A stretch of DNA of 64,000 bases from Jaltomata sinuosa (GCA_003996215.1 QJPP01000001.1:868001-932000); one strand, 5' to 3'; shown: positions 46,104 through 58,333, numbered from the stretch's first letter. Notes: a model not told the origin generated them from the sequence alone. Made by a program: numbers and translations.

Positions 46104-47859
46104 GGGTGTGTTTAGTACGAAGAAAAATGATTTCCATGGAAAATATTTTTTGGAAAATAAGTGATTCTCTTATTATTTTTTGATATTTGTTAGTACGGAG
46201 AAAATAGTATCCCAAGAGCATTTAAATATAATCTAGGCAAATATTATAATACCGGACCCAGACCCCCACCCTTTAACACGGACCAAGATCCTTGTCTAGA
46301 CCCGACTTGACCCCGACTCGGGACCCAACCCCCAACCCTGACCTTGAACCCGACTTAGAACTTAATCCTCGACTCGACCTTAGTTAACCTTAACTCGAGA
46401 CCCGACCCCAGCCAAGATTCACGACCCGATCCTGAGCAAGATCGGAGACCCAAACTCGAGCAAGGACGACCTGACTCTGATGTCGACCCGAGATTTGACC
46501 CTAACCCAGAATATGACCTTGACACATTGACGAGTTCTGTGTCGAGGTTGCAGTCGGGTCCTAGGAAGTTATTGGGGGGACGTACGGGTTTTGAGTCAAG
46601 GTCAGGTCTTTAGTCGGGAACGGGGTCAAGATCAGAATTTGCTCCCAAGTGAGGGTCGTGGTCAGGAGCCAGGGTCGAGATCAGAGCTGGGTTTTTGGGT
46701 TCAGTGTCAAGGCCTGGTGGTAGGACTCAATATTTGAGAGTCGGGTTTCGAATCGAGGGTTGCGGTCAGAGTTGAGAGTTGGGTCCCAAGTCAAGATCGA
46801 GTACTTGAGAGCGGGTGTTAGGGTCAAGGTATGGAGTCAGGGTTATTTCTGGGTCTCGGGTCCCAGGTCGAGGCTTGGGTAGAGGTTCGATAGTCGGGTC
46901 CTAGGTCGAGATTGGGTCAGGAGTCAGGTACATAATCATATGTTAGGTTTAGGGATGAGAGTTGAGTCTTAGGTCTAGGGTTGGGGTCGTGGTTGGGAGT
47001 CAAGGTCAAGAGTCATGTCTTGGGTCAGGATCCTGCTGAGGTTTTGAGTTAGGGTCAGAAATCAGGGTCGGAGTCATGCGTCGAGTAAGGGTAGGGTTGG
47101 GAGACATAGTTTACGTCTGGTCATAAGTCAAGTCAAGGTGGGATCGGGAGTTGGATCCTAGGTTGAGGTTGTGAGTCGAGTCAATGTGGGATCGAGAGTT
47201 AGTTCCGGCTAGAGGTTGGGTCTCGAGGTCAAGATTCGGGTGGGGGTCGAGTCACGGGTCACGTCTAGGGTCGGGGGTTAAGGTCAAGGTCGGGAGTTGA
47301 GTCCTGGGTCGGGAGTCGGGTCTTGGGTCAAGGTTAGGAGTCGTGTCCCGAGTTGGGTTTAGGAATCGAGTCCTAGATTAAGTCCTAGGTTGGGTTTCAG
47401 ATTGGGGTCACGATGTGGATTCTGACCGGTGTTGGAGCCTCGAGCCTCGATTGAGGGTAGGGGAGGGTTTAGCCTGAGCAGAAGGGTGGGGCAGGTCGGG
47501 GTGAGGGGAAGACGGAGATCGGGGCAGTAGAAAAGAGGAGCGAGTGAAGGGTTAGGGGAGAAGGTGTCGGACTAAGTGAAAGGTAGGGGTGGGTGGGGGT
47601 CACGTAATAGGGTGGTAGATGAAGGGGCTAAGGGGTCGATGGCCTATGGTGTCTGGATGAATTAGGTGGGGCTGATGAGGTTGAAAGATAGTTTTGAAAA
47701 AATATTTTATTTACTTTACGTAAAAAAAGTCATTTTCCTTAAAATAGAGTATAATAAATCTATTTGAAAAATATTTTTTAGAATATTTAAACAAATCAAT
47801 TATGAAAAAAATTGGAGAACATTTTCTGAAAAATATCTTCCGTCTTACTGAACACACCC
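46104..47859. mobile_element. Non-autonomous DNA element with GGGTC-type interior (right duplicate)
   Basis: 1,756 bp, uninterrupted. Ends GGGTGTGTTTAGTACGAAGA and, as complement, GGGTGTGTTCAGTAAGACGG, a better match than in the left copy. GACCC-rich to about 46530, then GGGTC-rich to about 47600. Confidence 0.68.
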
Positions 47860-48045
47860 AAATAATCAAGGCCCACACAATTTGCATGACTGGAATTAGA
47901 CTATTAACCATTAGATTTTGATTGTTTTTTTATTTTTTTAAAAAATTATATAAAGAAGGAGAGATAGGCGGTACAAAAAATGAGAAAAGAATTTCAATGC
48001 GGGAAATTAAATTCCCACGAAGAAAGTGGAAATTCGCGTAGTCAA

Positions 48046-49356
48046 ACAAGTGGACTACCATAAAGGGAAATAAAAATTATTATGGCACATGCATGACTTC
48101 AAATTGGATAATTTTTGTTCGACCTTTGAACATTTGGCTTTGATTCTTGTTAGTTGAATATATTAGTTTAGATAACGATTGAATTAAGTAGTAAACAAGG
48201 CTGGTAGACACATTACCAGCTACTATAATTCGTTAAATTACACTTAGTTATGAAAATTCATCGGTACAAGAGAATAATAATAATAACAACGGTAGTAACT
48301 AGCTATTCTTTAATATAATCTTCTCACATTTTACGAACAATTTTTTCGTGGCGAGCATGCATTTTCAGTTCAAGAGTGCGTTTAACGAGGGGAAAGGATA
48401 GATAGAAATAGTTGAAGTCATAAATTGGATTTTTCAAATAAAATATGAAAGTTTGAGGTAAGTTTTGAAATTTTAAAAGAACCTTAACAACTATTGTTTG
48501 GCCCAAAAACCTTCTTTTTTTTTTTGTAGATTTTGAATTTTTGGCAAAAGTTTTTCTCAAAACCAAACAAATTATGTGGCCAAACAAATTTTACCAAAAA
48601 GTATTGCAATATCTTTGGCCACGGATACTTACATACTAGTCATGAAAGCTTCTAAAAGGTCATATATCAATTCTCTTTTTCGAAAAATATAGAAGAAAGG
48701 GGTCTACGCAGTAATATCCTCCATAAAAGAAATTATTATGTACTAGTCAATTAAATCGATTGAAATGTTGTTCATATTGAAAGGAGTCGAGATCAATATT
48801 GATGATAGTGACGATTAGTGACGATATTGATCATGGCCATAATACAGAGTTGGAACTAATATTGCTTTAATTTGTATTCCTCCATCCCTTTACCTTTTCA
48901 ATATGTTTGTTATATATTTGAATGTACATGATGACAAACAAATGATAATTAACATATATCCTTCAATGCTACTTCATGCTCGAAAAGGCTAAACAAACGT
49001 AACAATTATTGGGCTCGTGCTTAGCGTGGACGTAGGCTTTGGCAGAAGCAAATTTGTTATGATTTGTATTTTGATGCCTTATTCACACCTGTTTGAAGAA
49101 AAGAAAAACTTTGGCCAAGTTGCCCTTATATTACATCACAACCATCAGTATAAATAAATATAACATACAATGTCTAAAAATATCCCAAGACAATTAATGG
49201 ATACATGAAGCAATAATCTTGAACATGTATCTCTTATTATTGTTCATACACGAACAACTTATTAAATACTGCATAAATATTAATAAGCCCAAGCTCATTT
49301 ATTTTTCATAGGCTATTGTAGTAAAGAGCATTTCATTTAGAATTTCAACCATCAAC
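48046..49356. other. Intergenic, AT-rich
   Basis: No coding or RNA gene seen. It holds the presumed 3' flank of the P450 gene. Confidence 0.6.
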
Positions 49357-51641
49357 TCATGAACCAATGATTTCCTCGTTATCTTCTGATTTCTCATGGA
49401 TTTGAATACGTAATCCATTCTTGAAGAATAAACCGGGTTGTCGTATAATGTTTCCTTCCTTTGTTACATTCCACCTGAAATTTTAAAATAAAATTGAATA
49501 TAACTAATACTTAATTTACTCATTAACTGAAATTTTGCATGTTACTATATATGGTTTATAAGAAATGCACTCAACAAAGATTTCATTTATGTATGTACGT
49601 AGAGTATCGAGATTACATACCTATAATCTTTGAGCAAGTAATAGAGAAAAATGGATGTTTGCACCTTTGAGAGATCAGCTCCAGCACACAATCTCATTCC
49701 TCCCCCAAACGCCATGAATTTTTTTGATGCATTATGTAATTCATCTTCCTTTTGAATTCCAATTTTATACAAAAACATAGTACGAACTTAAAAGTAGAGA
49801 ATCGCGGAAAATATACAAATGTGTATATATATATTCTTAACTAACCTTCCATCGCCATGGATTAAACATTTGGGGGTTTTCATATTTGTTTGGATCTAGA
49901 TGAATTGATGATGGGCATATCACTATTGTCCATCCCGCCGGAATGGTATATCCTATGATTTATTGTTTTTGTCATTAGTATTTTAAAGACAAAATGAAAG
50001 CAAAAGAAAAGGAAGAAGAAACATAAAGAAAATGAGCTTGGTATGGGGAGTACCTTTGATTTCCACATCTTTTAGTACTATTCTGAAAATTCCTGGGACA
50101 ATGTTGGCAAGTCTTACTAGTTCATTTGTAACCTGTCACATATATAATAAACAATAAAAAAGGAAAGTTCAAGCTAAACGAGATTAATTACCTCGAAAAA
50201 GAAAAAAACTTACCATATGTGTGAAGGTCATGGACTTGTATTCAGCCCATGAAATTGGAGCATCCTTATCTTGTCGATTTCTGAAAATGTTGTCGTGTTC
50301 TTCCTGCGAATTAATTAGGTGTAATATATATATATGATTATTTGATAAAGAAGCTATTATTAATTAATTTTAGAGTATCGAAATTACCTTCAATTGTGTT
50401 ACAACATCAGGATGTTGTGTGAGGTACTTAAAGAGAAGGGTGATGGAGGAAGAAGTGGTTTCATAAGCAGCAAATAGAAGTAAAAAGATTAAATCCACAG
50501 CAGTTGCTTCAGTTAGGAATGCTTCCTCATTCTCCACTTCTTTAAGTATGTAATCTAAGAAATCTTCTGAATTTGCTTTCTCCTTATTGGATGATTTCCT
50601 CTTCTTGAAGATATCTTTGATCACCTTTACAGCACCTTTACGCCCCTGAAGATATTATAATTACATATTACTTGAGCCGAGGGTCTATTGACTGCATGTA
50701 TATATCTGAAAAATACCTGTAAACACGCATGGTAAACAGTTCCAGGCACATTTATAGGAAATGAGAGAAAGCCATTAAAAAATGCTCTGTAATGCTTTCT
50801 TAGTTCCAGCGCCTCTTGTTCATCACAACCAAGTATCTTTCCCGCAAAAAATATGAATAACATCTACAACGTGGAAAATAACATTTATCAGCAAAATTGT
50901 TGGATTCTGTTCGAACCACTGAGCAGAACTGTAGCTCCGCCCCTAGCTAGTTGAACCAGAAGAATATATATATAAATAAACAAGCAAAGGAGATGGAGGG
51001 GTGAGTTAATTAGAGAATCACAATTTCAGATGCTTCTTTGACTTCAACTTCGCCAAGGCTAGCCCAGTGATGCAAGTGTTTACGAGTTATAACATCAATT
51101 TCAGACAATAAGTTTCTCCTTAGCCTTTCTTGGCCAATAAGAGATAACACCAAATTCCTAAGGTACTTATGGACAGCCCCATTGTTAGCTATCAAGCCTT
51201 GTTTGCCAGTCAGTTCAATAGCACTCTTTGTGTACCAACACTGGAAGAGCTTGTCTTCTTGTTGGAATATATAGTAATTTATTTCAGGATCAGTGGATAT
51301 CACCACTGGCTGCCCAACTAAACTTGTCTTGAATAGCCCTCCATACCTGAAATATTAAGTTAGATATTAAGCAACAATAACTCTAATAAATCAAGACAAT
51401 ATTTGCTCTTTTTAATTTGGATAGAATTTTTTTTTAACCTTGCAGTCCTTTTGGCAATGAAGGGTGGAATTCCTTCATAGGAATGTGAGGAGAAATATTC
51501 AATGGACTCTCCAATAATAGGAAGGCCCATGGAACCAGGAGGCAATACCCCTTTACATTTGGGATTCCTCCATTTGTACACCCAATGACTTATTCCTATC
51601 ACTATTACTCCTACTCCCCATAAACCAATAATGTTCCACAT
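49357..51641 (-). CDS. Cytochrome P450, CYP87-like, nine exons
   Basis: Exons on the minus strand, by GT-AG sites and phase: 51641-51439, 51346-51022, 50863-50717, 50645-50388, 50303-50214, 50132-50054, 49952-49846, 49748-49621, 49474-49357. They sum to 1,455 nt, 484 residues and a stop, all in frame. Seen: an N-terminal membrane anchor (GLWGVGVIVIGIS), then WRNPKCKGVLPPGSMGLP, the I-helix AAYETT at about 284-289 (canonical glycine replaced by alanine), the K-helix ExxR as ELVR at 345-348, FNPWRW at about 397, and the heme loop FGGGMRLCAG with Cys at about 424. The N-terminal phrase and exon pattern resemble CYP87. That family oxidises sterol or triterpene-type substrates in some plants. The substrate is unknown here. 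It should act at the ER with a P450 reductase. Confidence 0.9.
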
Positions 51642-51681
51642 TTTAGATTTTGGTGATCAAACTCAAGAGTGCAAAGCCCTA

Positions 51682-51697
51682 CTTATAGACATGCATG
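51682..51697 (-). promoter_or_regulatory. TATA box and RY motif of the P450 gene
   Basis: The minus strand reads TATAAG (51687-51682), 41 nt before the ATG, directly preceded by the palindrome CATGCATG (51690-51697). CATGCATG is the RY element bound by B3 factors of seed programmes. So close to the TATA box it may also be chance. Confidence 0.45.
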
Positions 51698-53080
51698 AAT
51701 AATTTTTTTTCATCAACTTGAGTAATTTATTGTAATTTCTTTCTTTTCCACGAAAGTCCAAAGCCAATTTTTTTTTTTTCAATGTGTATGCTTTAAACGT
51801 AAGACTTAGAATTATTTATCTGTATTTTATTAATGAGATAGGCACATTACCAATGCTTGGGATGAATTTTAGGCACAGCCAATTTCCTTTGGCTATATAA
51901 TTGTACGGTTTCTGAGAATTTAAAACCTGACCTTTCCTTTATCAACGGACAATATTGTTTGCATTGTAATTATTCCACCAGTATACGGGTCACTTTATCC
52001 AGACATAATAATGTAGTAGCAACTACAGACGAGTTCAACATGAGACATCAGTTCTTGGTTAACATCCTTCTACCAATATCTTTCTTTTCAAAAAATGCAG
52101 CCACTACCATTAGTTGGAGATCATGGGATTCAACATTGAATAAATCTGACATTTTGTTCAGTCACTTCAACAGTCATAAAAAAATAATCTAAATACGAAA
52201 ATGACTTGTGGCTAGTGGTGAAAGGCCAACCAAAATTGGATATAGCTAATTTTCCGCGAAATTTATTTTAATAAGAGCGCATGATATCAATGGCCTGAGG
52301 TAAAACACCGATGTCGATGGCCTGAGGTAAACCCCTACCTCATTATTCGTTTCAACTATATTTTAAATAATCACAAGCAGCTTAGCTTTTCGAAACTATA
52401 ATTTTGGTCAACTCTAATGATCGTTGCAAAGTGTACAACTACAGTCTACAATGTCCCCACAACTTATCTACAGTAGGGCAGGCTGAGTTTTTTATAAGCT
52501 TATTTAACCAATATGGGATACCTATGGGATACCTAGGTCCATTTTCATAGAATTATTATAGATCGATCATATAAGGAGACAAACAACACCTTACTCAACC
52601 AATATGGGATACCTAGGTCCATTTTCATTTTTAAAAAAAAGATAAAAGACTTTTGAATCTATATGATCATATGAATATTAAAATATTGCATTAAGATCTG
52701 AATACTAAATAACTAAGATCATTTATTTTTCTCAACATTTAAATATACAAAAATTGTCTTTATTTAAAAATTAATAATTAAATACTAGTTGATCTAATAC
52801 TATATCAACAAAATGTTTTTTTAAAATATTACACGGTAATTGATGGTGTTGAAGGCTAATAGTGATGATTGTGGGTAGAATCACTATAATGGCTGACAAC
52901 ATGGTAAACAATGATGGTTAATGATGATAATTCAAATGTTTTTTTAGGGTATTTCTTCTCCAAAATAACTCGTGAGCCAAAAAAAGAATCCTATAAAATA
53001 AAGTAAAAAGGATGCAGTGGATGCAGATAAAGAGCTCACTTTTTTAAATATATAACTTCTTTTTTTTTTACTTATTTAGA
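51698..53080. other. Intergenic, AT-rich, with short direct repeats
   Basis: The phrase ATGGGATACCTAGGTCCATT occurs at about 52527 and 52603, and GATGGCCTGAGGTAAA-like text occurs twice near 52290-52330. No gene seen. Confidence 0.6.
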
Positions 53081-53084
53081 ATTG

Positions 53085-53170
53085 GGGTTATGAAGAGGAG
53101 ATTACAAAGTGGAGAATCGAATCTTCGCCGGAAAAGTAAAAATTTAGATAGACAACCAACTAAGCTACTA
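53085..53170 (-). mobile_element. tRNA-derived SINE-like fragment
   Basis: The minus strand has A box TAGCTTAGTTGG (about 53157-53168) and B box GATTCGATTCTC (about 53112-53123), the best preserved of the family here. The A box resembles that of lysine tRNA. Confidence 0.55.
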
Positions 53171-53171
53171 A

Positions 53172-53235
53172 GACTTTTTATTAAGAAAAAGCGCTCGACT
53201 TTTTATTAAGAAAAAGCGCTCGACTTTTTAACAAG
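53172..53235. repeat. 25-bp tandem repeat, about 2.5 copies
   Basis: ACTTTTTATTAAGAAAAAGC followed by GCTCG, twice, then a partial copy. Confidence 0.9.
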
Positions 53236-53329
53236 AGGCGAGTAGCAAAAAGGGCTTAGGCATGATTCAAGCCTCGATTGATCATGCAGAAAACAATTTT
53301 GAAATTTAACTACATTTCCACACTATCAG

Positions 53330-55310
53330 GACTCCTATCGAAATAGGGATGGGTTGATGGTCCAATTTTGCAAGACTTCTCCAGGCTCAGCATCACGGAT
53401 GGTCAGCTTCTTGATACCTATCTCCAGAGCCTTCATCAGCTGCTTGATCTGGAATCGGAACTTGTCCTGGAACAAACACTATCTTACCCGACCTTGCGTT
53501 GTGAACTCCTCCTGAAGTAGGATTATATCCAAGTCCGACAGTACCCTTCTGATGCTTCAGTTGGATTGGTTCAGTAATACCATTGGACTTGGGTCCCAGT
53601 CCTGTCTTTGGCTAATACACATATTTCAACTTTTCTGACGCAACCATGTTTGCTACTCTCGGCATCTTCACTTCAACAGGCTCTACATTTTCATCAATTC
53701 TTACAGCTTGCATGATCTCTAGAGTGTGGAAAGAGGCTCCATCCAATTCTTCGGCGACTGGAACAAAATTCACAGAATAAATGAGGTGACTGAGCTCCTC
53801 ATGAATGGTAACCTCGGTGCGACTCCACTCGAACTTCACATAATGATGAAGAGTAGAGGGAACTGCTCTTGCCATGTGGACCCATGGCCTTCCTAGCAGC
53901 AAATTATAGTTGGACGACACATCCATCACTTGAAATAGAATGAGAAATTCAGCTGGCCCTACTTGCAATGTGAGATAGATTTCTCGAATGATGCTTCTTT
54001 GTGCTCCATCGAATGCTCTGACCTTCACGCGGCTTTCGCTTATCTCCCCTAAATTCACACCTAGATCCTACAAAGTGGTGAAAGGGCAGATGCTGCATCC
54101 AGAACCGCCATCAATCAAAACTTTGGTCACAAAGCTTGTCACAATATTTGACCGCGATGTGAAGTGTTTTGTTGTGTCCAGCCCCTTCTACCAGTAATTC
54201 ATCATCATAAAAAGAGATCGTGTTTTCTTACACCATTCTTCCCATTATTGTGGCCAACATGTCACTTGTGATCTCTTCCGGTATGTTAACTCCATTCAGA
54301 ACTTATACCAAAGCGTTCCTATGTGCTTCGGAGCTCATTAGCAAAGACATAACATATATATGGGCAGGTGTCTTCTTCAACTGCTCTTCGACCGAATAGT
54401 CCTTAGGTTGCGTCTTCTTCCAAAATTCTGCAACTTCAACATCAGAAATATTCTTCTTTGGATTCTGTTCTATCTTGAGGATTCCCCGATTTAGATTTTC
54501 CGAGGCATAACACCTTCCCAATCATGTCATTCCTTGGGCCACAACAGTGTCTATCATTTTGCCCTTGGCCTCCGCTCAGTAGTCCTATGGGACTGCTTTA
54601 GTGTCATATTCAGGCTTTCTAGCGGCTGCAATGGTCACTACAACTCTCGGTAGGTAAGTTTGAACAACCAAAGGTGCTTTCAACTGAACAGTGATAATAG
54701 GTCGGGTTGAAGATGTTGTGGCAACCTCTTTCGTGTTCCATACAGGCACAATGGTTCCTTCCAAATCATATTCTTCCTCCAGAGTAATCATGTTAACTTC
54801 TCGATTCTCATGATTTGGCAAAGGATTGTTGTCCACATTCGAAGGTGCTGCGGTGCATTTGATTACTCTTTTTCTGATTAGAGACTCAATCTGATTCTTT
54901 AGGCCAAAACACTCTTCTGTATCATGTCCCTGGACTCCCTAGTAGTAAGCACATTGTTTGTTTCCATCAAAGTTTCGAGGGAGTGGATCCGGGATTCTTC
55001 CTTCAACTGGTTGCAACAATCTCGCTGCCCTCAACCTTTCAAATAATTGAGCCAAAGGCTCGGCAATAGGCGTGTAGGTGTGGGTATTTTTGGCTTCGAT
55101 ATTTGGACGCGATCTTGGTGCATATGTTGGTCTATTTTGGTGGACAGAAACATATGATCTTGGTGAATTTTGGTATGCTGGAGCTCGAGGTTGAGTATAG
55201 TGCGGTTGGATATTGTATACGGGATATGGGACATATGGGGTATGTGCAACAATTTTGGGGTTGTTGGGGTATTGGTGGGATGATCCTCTGTGCTGAGTCC
55301 GATGCATGGC
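53330..55310 (-). pseudogene. gag-protease remnant of a Tat/Ogre-type gypsy element
   Basis: Read on the minus strand from 55310. Gag C-terminus: proline/tyrosine-rich, then PIAEPLAQLFERLRAARLLQ, PVEGRIPDPLPRNFDGNKQC, and a frame with GVQGHDTEECFGLKNQIESL. A linker follows with NMITLEEEYDLEG and VAEFWKKTQPKDYSVEEQL. The retropepsin-like fold is represented by VKVRAFDGAQRSIIREIYL and NYNLLLGRPWVHMARAVPST. A pre-RT linker with GLGYNPTSGG lies at about 53510-53570. Stops at several points (for example about 54300 and 54585) and frame changes show decay. No reverse transcriptase is left, and no LTRs flank it. Confidence 0.8.
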
Positions 55311-55314
55311 CGAT

Positions 55315-56235
55315 GAGGGAGGCTCCAGAAGGAGAAGAAGCGGACGGAGACTCCGAGGGTTAGGGGATAGGTTTGGTCGAGAATTTCATTACCTAAGTAC
55401 GCCACTATAGCCACTAAAAGGGTCATATCTTGTTGAAGAGGAAGTGAAAGGAGCGAGACCTTGCGGAGTAGGTACGGAAGGGGAGGCCTCTTCAGAGGTA
55501 GTTAAAACCCTTTATTTCAGGGAGGCAAGATAGGATCTTTCTTTTAGGATAGGACCACATACCCTAATTGAGACCCGGAGGGAGGCTGGATCTACTCTAA
55601 AGTAGAGTAGCTGTACTTGCCTTTTTCTTAGAGTGGATTGAGGAAGAAGTGGAACTCAGATGAGAACATAGTCTTGCTGCATCTCCTGAAGGAGAAGGGG
55701 CTAACCTATCTGTGAACCCGGATTAACGATGAGAAGCGGTCAAATCAGTAGCAAAGGCACCAGGACGGACGATTGGTTGAACCGGGCGATAGCTTCGCGA
55801 TCGATAGCTCAGTGAGGTACGCCACCCGCCCTACTTCTAATGATAGATAGAAAGGGTGGGAGAGGGGCTGAGGGACGGCAAAGGTACAAAAACAAAAACT
55901 ACATGTAGGCCCCACATGTTGCTCATCTCCCCCTGTTGGTGGTCTTACAGTAGCAATGGACGTAGAAGGAATGAAAAGCATGGCTTTTAACGTTTGGGTT
56001 CAATAACATTCACCTTCTTAAGAGGACACTAACCCTCCCGATCTTGCTAGCCGGGGGCTCAGTCTTTCAAGATTCAATCTTTCCCCTTCCGGTCCCAGGG
56101 AATCGCGCTTTCTTATCAGAATAGCTAAGACTGTAAATAAAAGGATTCTTTTCATAACTCCAATACATTTTGTATGCATATACTAGAATAGTAAGGTGTG
56201 ATGGCTGAGACGTTTTCTTTCTTCTTCTTGATACC
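55315..56235. other. Compositionally distinct block, possibly organellar DNA insertion
   Basis: GC-richer than its surroundings and rich in GGAAG/CTTCC/GAGAAG words, with phrases like GAACCCGGATTAACGATGAG and CCTTCCGGTCCCAGGGAATC that look like plant mitochondrial intergenic DNA. Both borders are abrupt: the gag remnant on the left, the duplicated flank of copy C on the right (CCATGTACCAAGTTGCTGG). No tRNA, rRNA or long frame recognised. Confidence 0.35.
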
Positions 56236-56634
56236 ACCATGTACCAAGTTGCTGGCACACAGTACAATAGACATAAATAGAAAAATCCATTACCTTACAT
56301 GTGGAAATTGAGTCAGCAAATAGATCTAGGCCACAAAACTTCAAGGCTCAACCCTTTGATCTGACATTTTCCTTTGCAGTGCTCCAAAACACAGGAACCA
56401 CTTGACTTAAATCAAAAATATGTAGAATATATCAAAATATGTATTAATTTTATAGTCTTAAATATGTTATATGATTGTCAAAAAGAAAAGAATCATTCTT
56501 TTTCAGATAGACTTAAAAAAAAAATTAAAGTAAGTCAAATAATTTAAAACTCAGAGAGTACTTAAAACCTAAATTCATGTTCAAAAGCAGACATACAACT
56601 TAAAAATAGTACTACTGCTCACCAACAAAGTGGG

Positions 56635-56710
56635 GGGAAAGATTATAAGATGGGAATCGAACCCTCACCAATAAGGTGAAAGTTCAGATAGTCAATCAAT
56701 TAAGATATCA
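56635..56710 (-). mobile_element. tRNA-derived SINE-like fragment (duplicate)
   Basis: Paralogue of the 12010 copy, with the same B box GGTTCGATTCCC on the minus strand. Confidence 0.5.
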
Positions 56711-57799
56711 AAAAAATAAAATAATACAAAGGTCAAAAGGTAAATAAAATGGAGTAACTAAAAAATGCAGTAACACAAAAGACAAATAAATTAAGGCTCG
56801 ATTATACACAATATATCAACATGAATCCGAAAAAGAGTCAGATGAGGCGTAGTTTGAAAATGGAAATATGGTGAGATGAAAAATATAAACTTGGAAATGA
56901 GGTGTACATGTACCGCTCATTGGCTGGTGGATTGAGATTAAGCAAAGGTTATTACTTCAATTCCTAGAGCCCCTTTATTTTCTTTCGTTTCAATTTTTTC
57001 TTCATAAAATGAATTAAATACCACAATTATGAATGTTAATGCACGAGGTTTTATCTTCTAATCTTTGCTTATAAATGAAAATTTCAGATGCCTTTTTTCT
57101 TTTACATGTATTGGTTCCTCATCTCTTTTTTTTCTCTAATTTGCTTTGTAACTTATGTCCTAAATTTTATTTTCACCATTTTCTTTTATGTCTTTTCCTA
57201 TAATTCATTTTGTTTACTAATTGCTTTTTTAAAAAAAAATATATTCTGAACTAGCAAAAGAGGGTTTGCTCTCATCAAATAAGTTCCATTACCTTCTCTT
57301 CAAATTCACCCGTATGTTACATAATTATTAGTTTAGAATTTGAATGTTACGGTTTTTTATTTCTAATGCAAATCTATCAATTGCCTAGCTAATTTCTTCA
57401 TTAGTAACAATAAGGAGTATTAAATAGCACTTTGGCTGTAGTAAGTTCGACTGAATGACCACTTTATGTAATAAGTGGCTTATTTTTTTAAATAGGCTAT
57501 GAAAATAAATCTTTTAAAAATATTTCGATAAAATTTATCAAAAATCAATTTGGGATACATATCGACCCAATTTCAAATGAATTGAAATAAGTTGAGCTAA
57601 TAAATGAGCGAATCAACAACCAATCTAAATTAAACGAATTGGGCGAATTAGACGAATTTAATTTAATTTTGCCACTCCTAATTTAAATCTACATATGTAT
57701 CTATTTAAAGGAGGTAGCCTATTTCGGACCAATAATAGAATCATTCGACTGTAGAACTTTTGCCTATGAAAATGGAATATGATGAATGCAAATGTAATG

Positions 57800-58333
57800 G
57801 CGCAGATCCTGCGGAATTTTTCTTACCCCAATCCCCCCACCTCCCATCAGCAACCCCCCTCAAAAAAATTAATTTTTAAAATTAATTTTTTTTAAAAATA
57901 AATTTCTTTTCTTACCTCCCCCCCCCCCCCCCCTCCCCACCTCCAAAAAAAATTATTTTTTTAAAAAATTCCAAATTTCTTTTCTTACCTCCCATTACCC
58001 CGACCCCCCACCCCACCCCCAAAACAAAAAATTTAATTTTCTTTAAAACAAAATTTAAACTTTTTTTCTCACCCCATTCCCTACCCCCTACCCCAATCCC
58101 CCCCCCCCCCCCCCCCCCTCAAAAGATTTTTTTTTTTAATTTTTTTTTAAAAAAAAATTATAGTTTTTTTCTTACTCCACCCCCTTACCCTATTCGTTCT
58201 CAGTGTTTTGTGTTAAATATATAAAAAAAAAATTAGAAAAAAATTTCTACTTGCGTACCGAACACAAGAAAACAAGTAAGAAACAACTTGTTTTCCTTGA
58301 AAAACATTTTCCTTCATACCGAACACACATTAA
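57800..58333. mobile_element. C-rich/T-rich low-complexity insertion with GTGTGTTCGGTA-type end
   Basis: Alternating C runs (about 57921 and 58107) and A/T runs. Its right end, ACATTTTCCTTCATACCGAA followed by CACAC, is, as complement, GTGTGTTCGGTATGAAGG. This is the same kind of terminus as the GGGTC elements at 41569 and 46104. It is absent from copy A's flank (near 14270), supporting insertion. The left end is unclear. Confidence 0.5.

Larger units (their letters stand above)
44132..48045. repeat. Tandem duplication, right copy
   Basis: Second copy of 39575-44089, separated from it by about 42 bp of AT-rich DNA (ATTAATTA repeats). It contains a second GGGTC element and a second MITE but not the solo LTR. 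Confidence 0.92.

Noticed and set aside
48324..48587. 87-residue lysine/phenylalanine-rich frame
   Set aside because: AT-rich intergenic DNA without start context or family likeness.
49005..49050. GGGCTCGTGCTTAGCGTGG as a Helitron 3' end
   Set aside because: The stem is imperfect and no CTRRT follows at the right distance.
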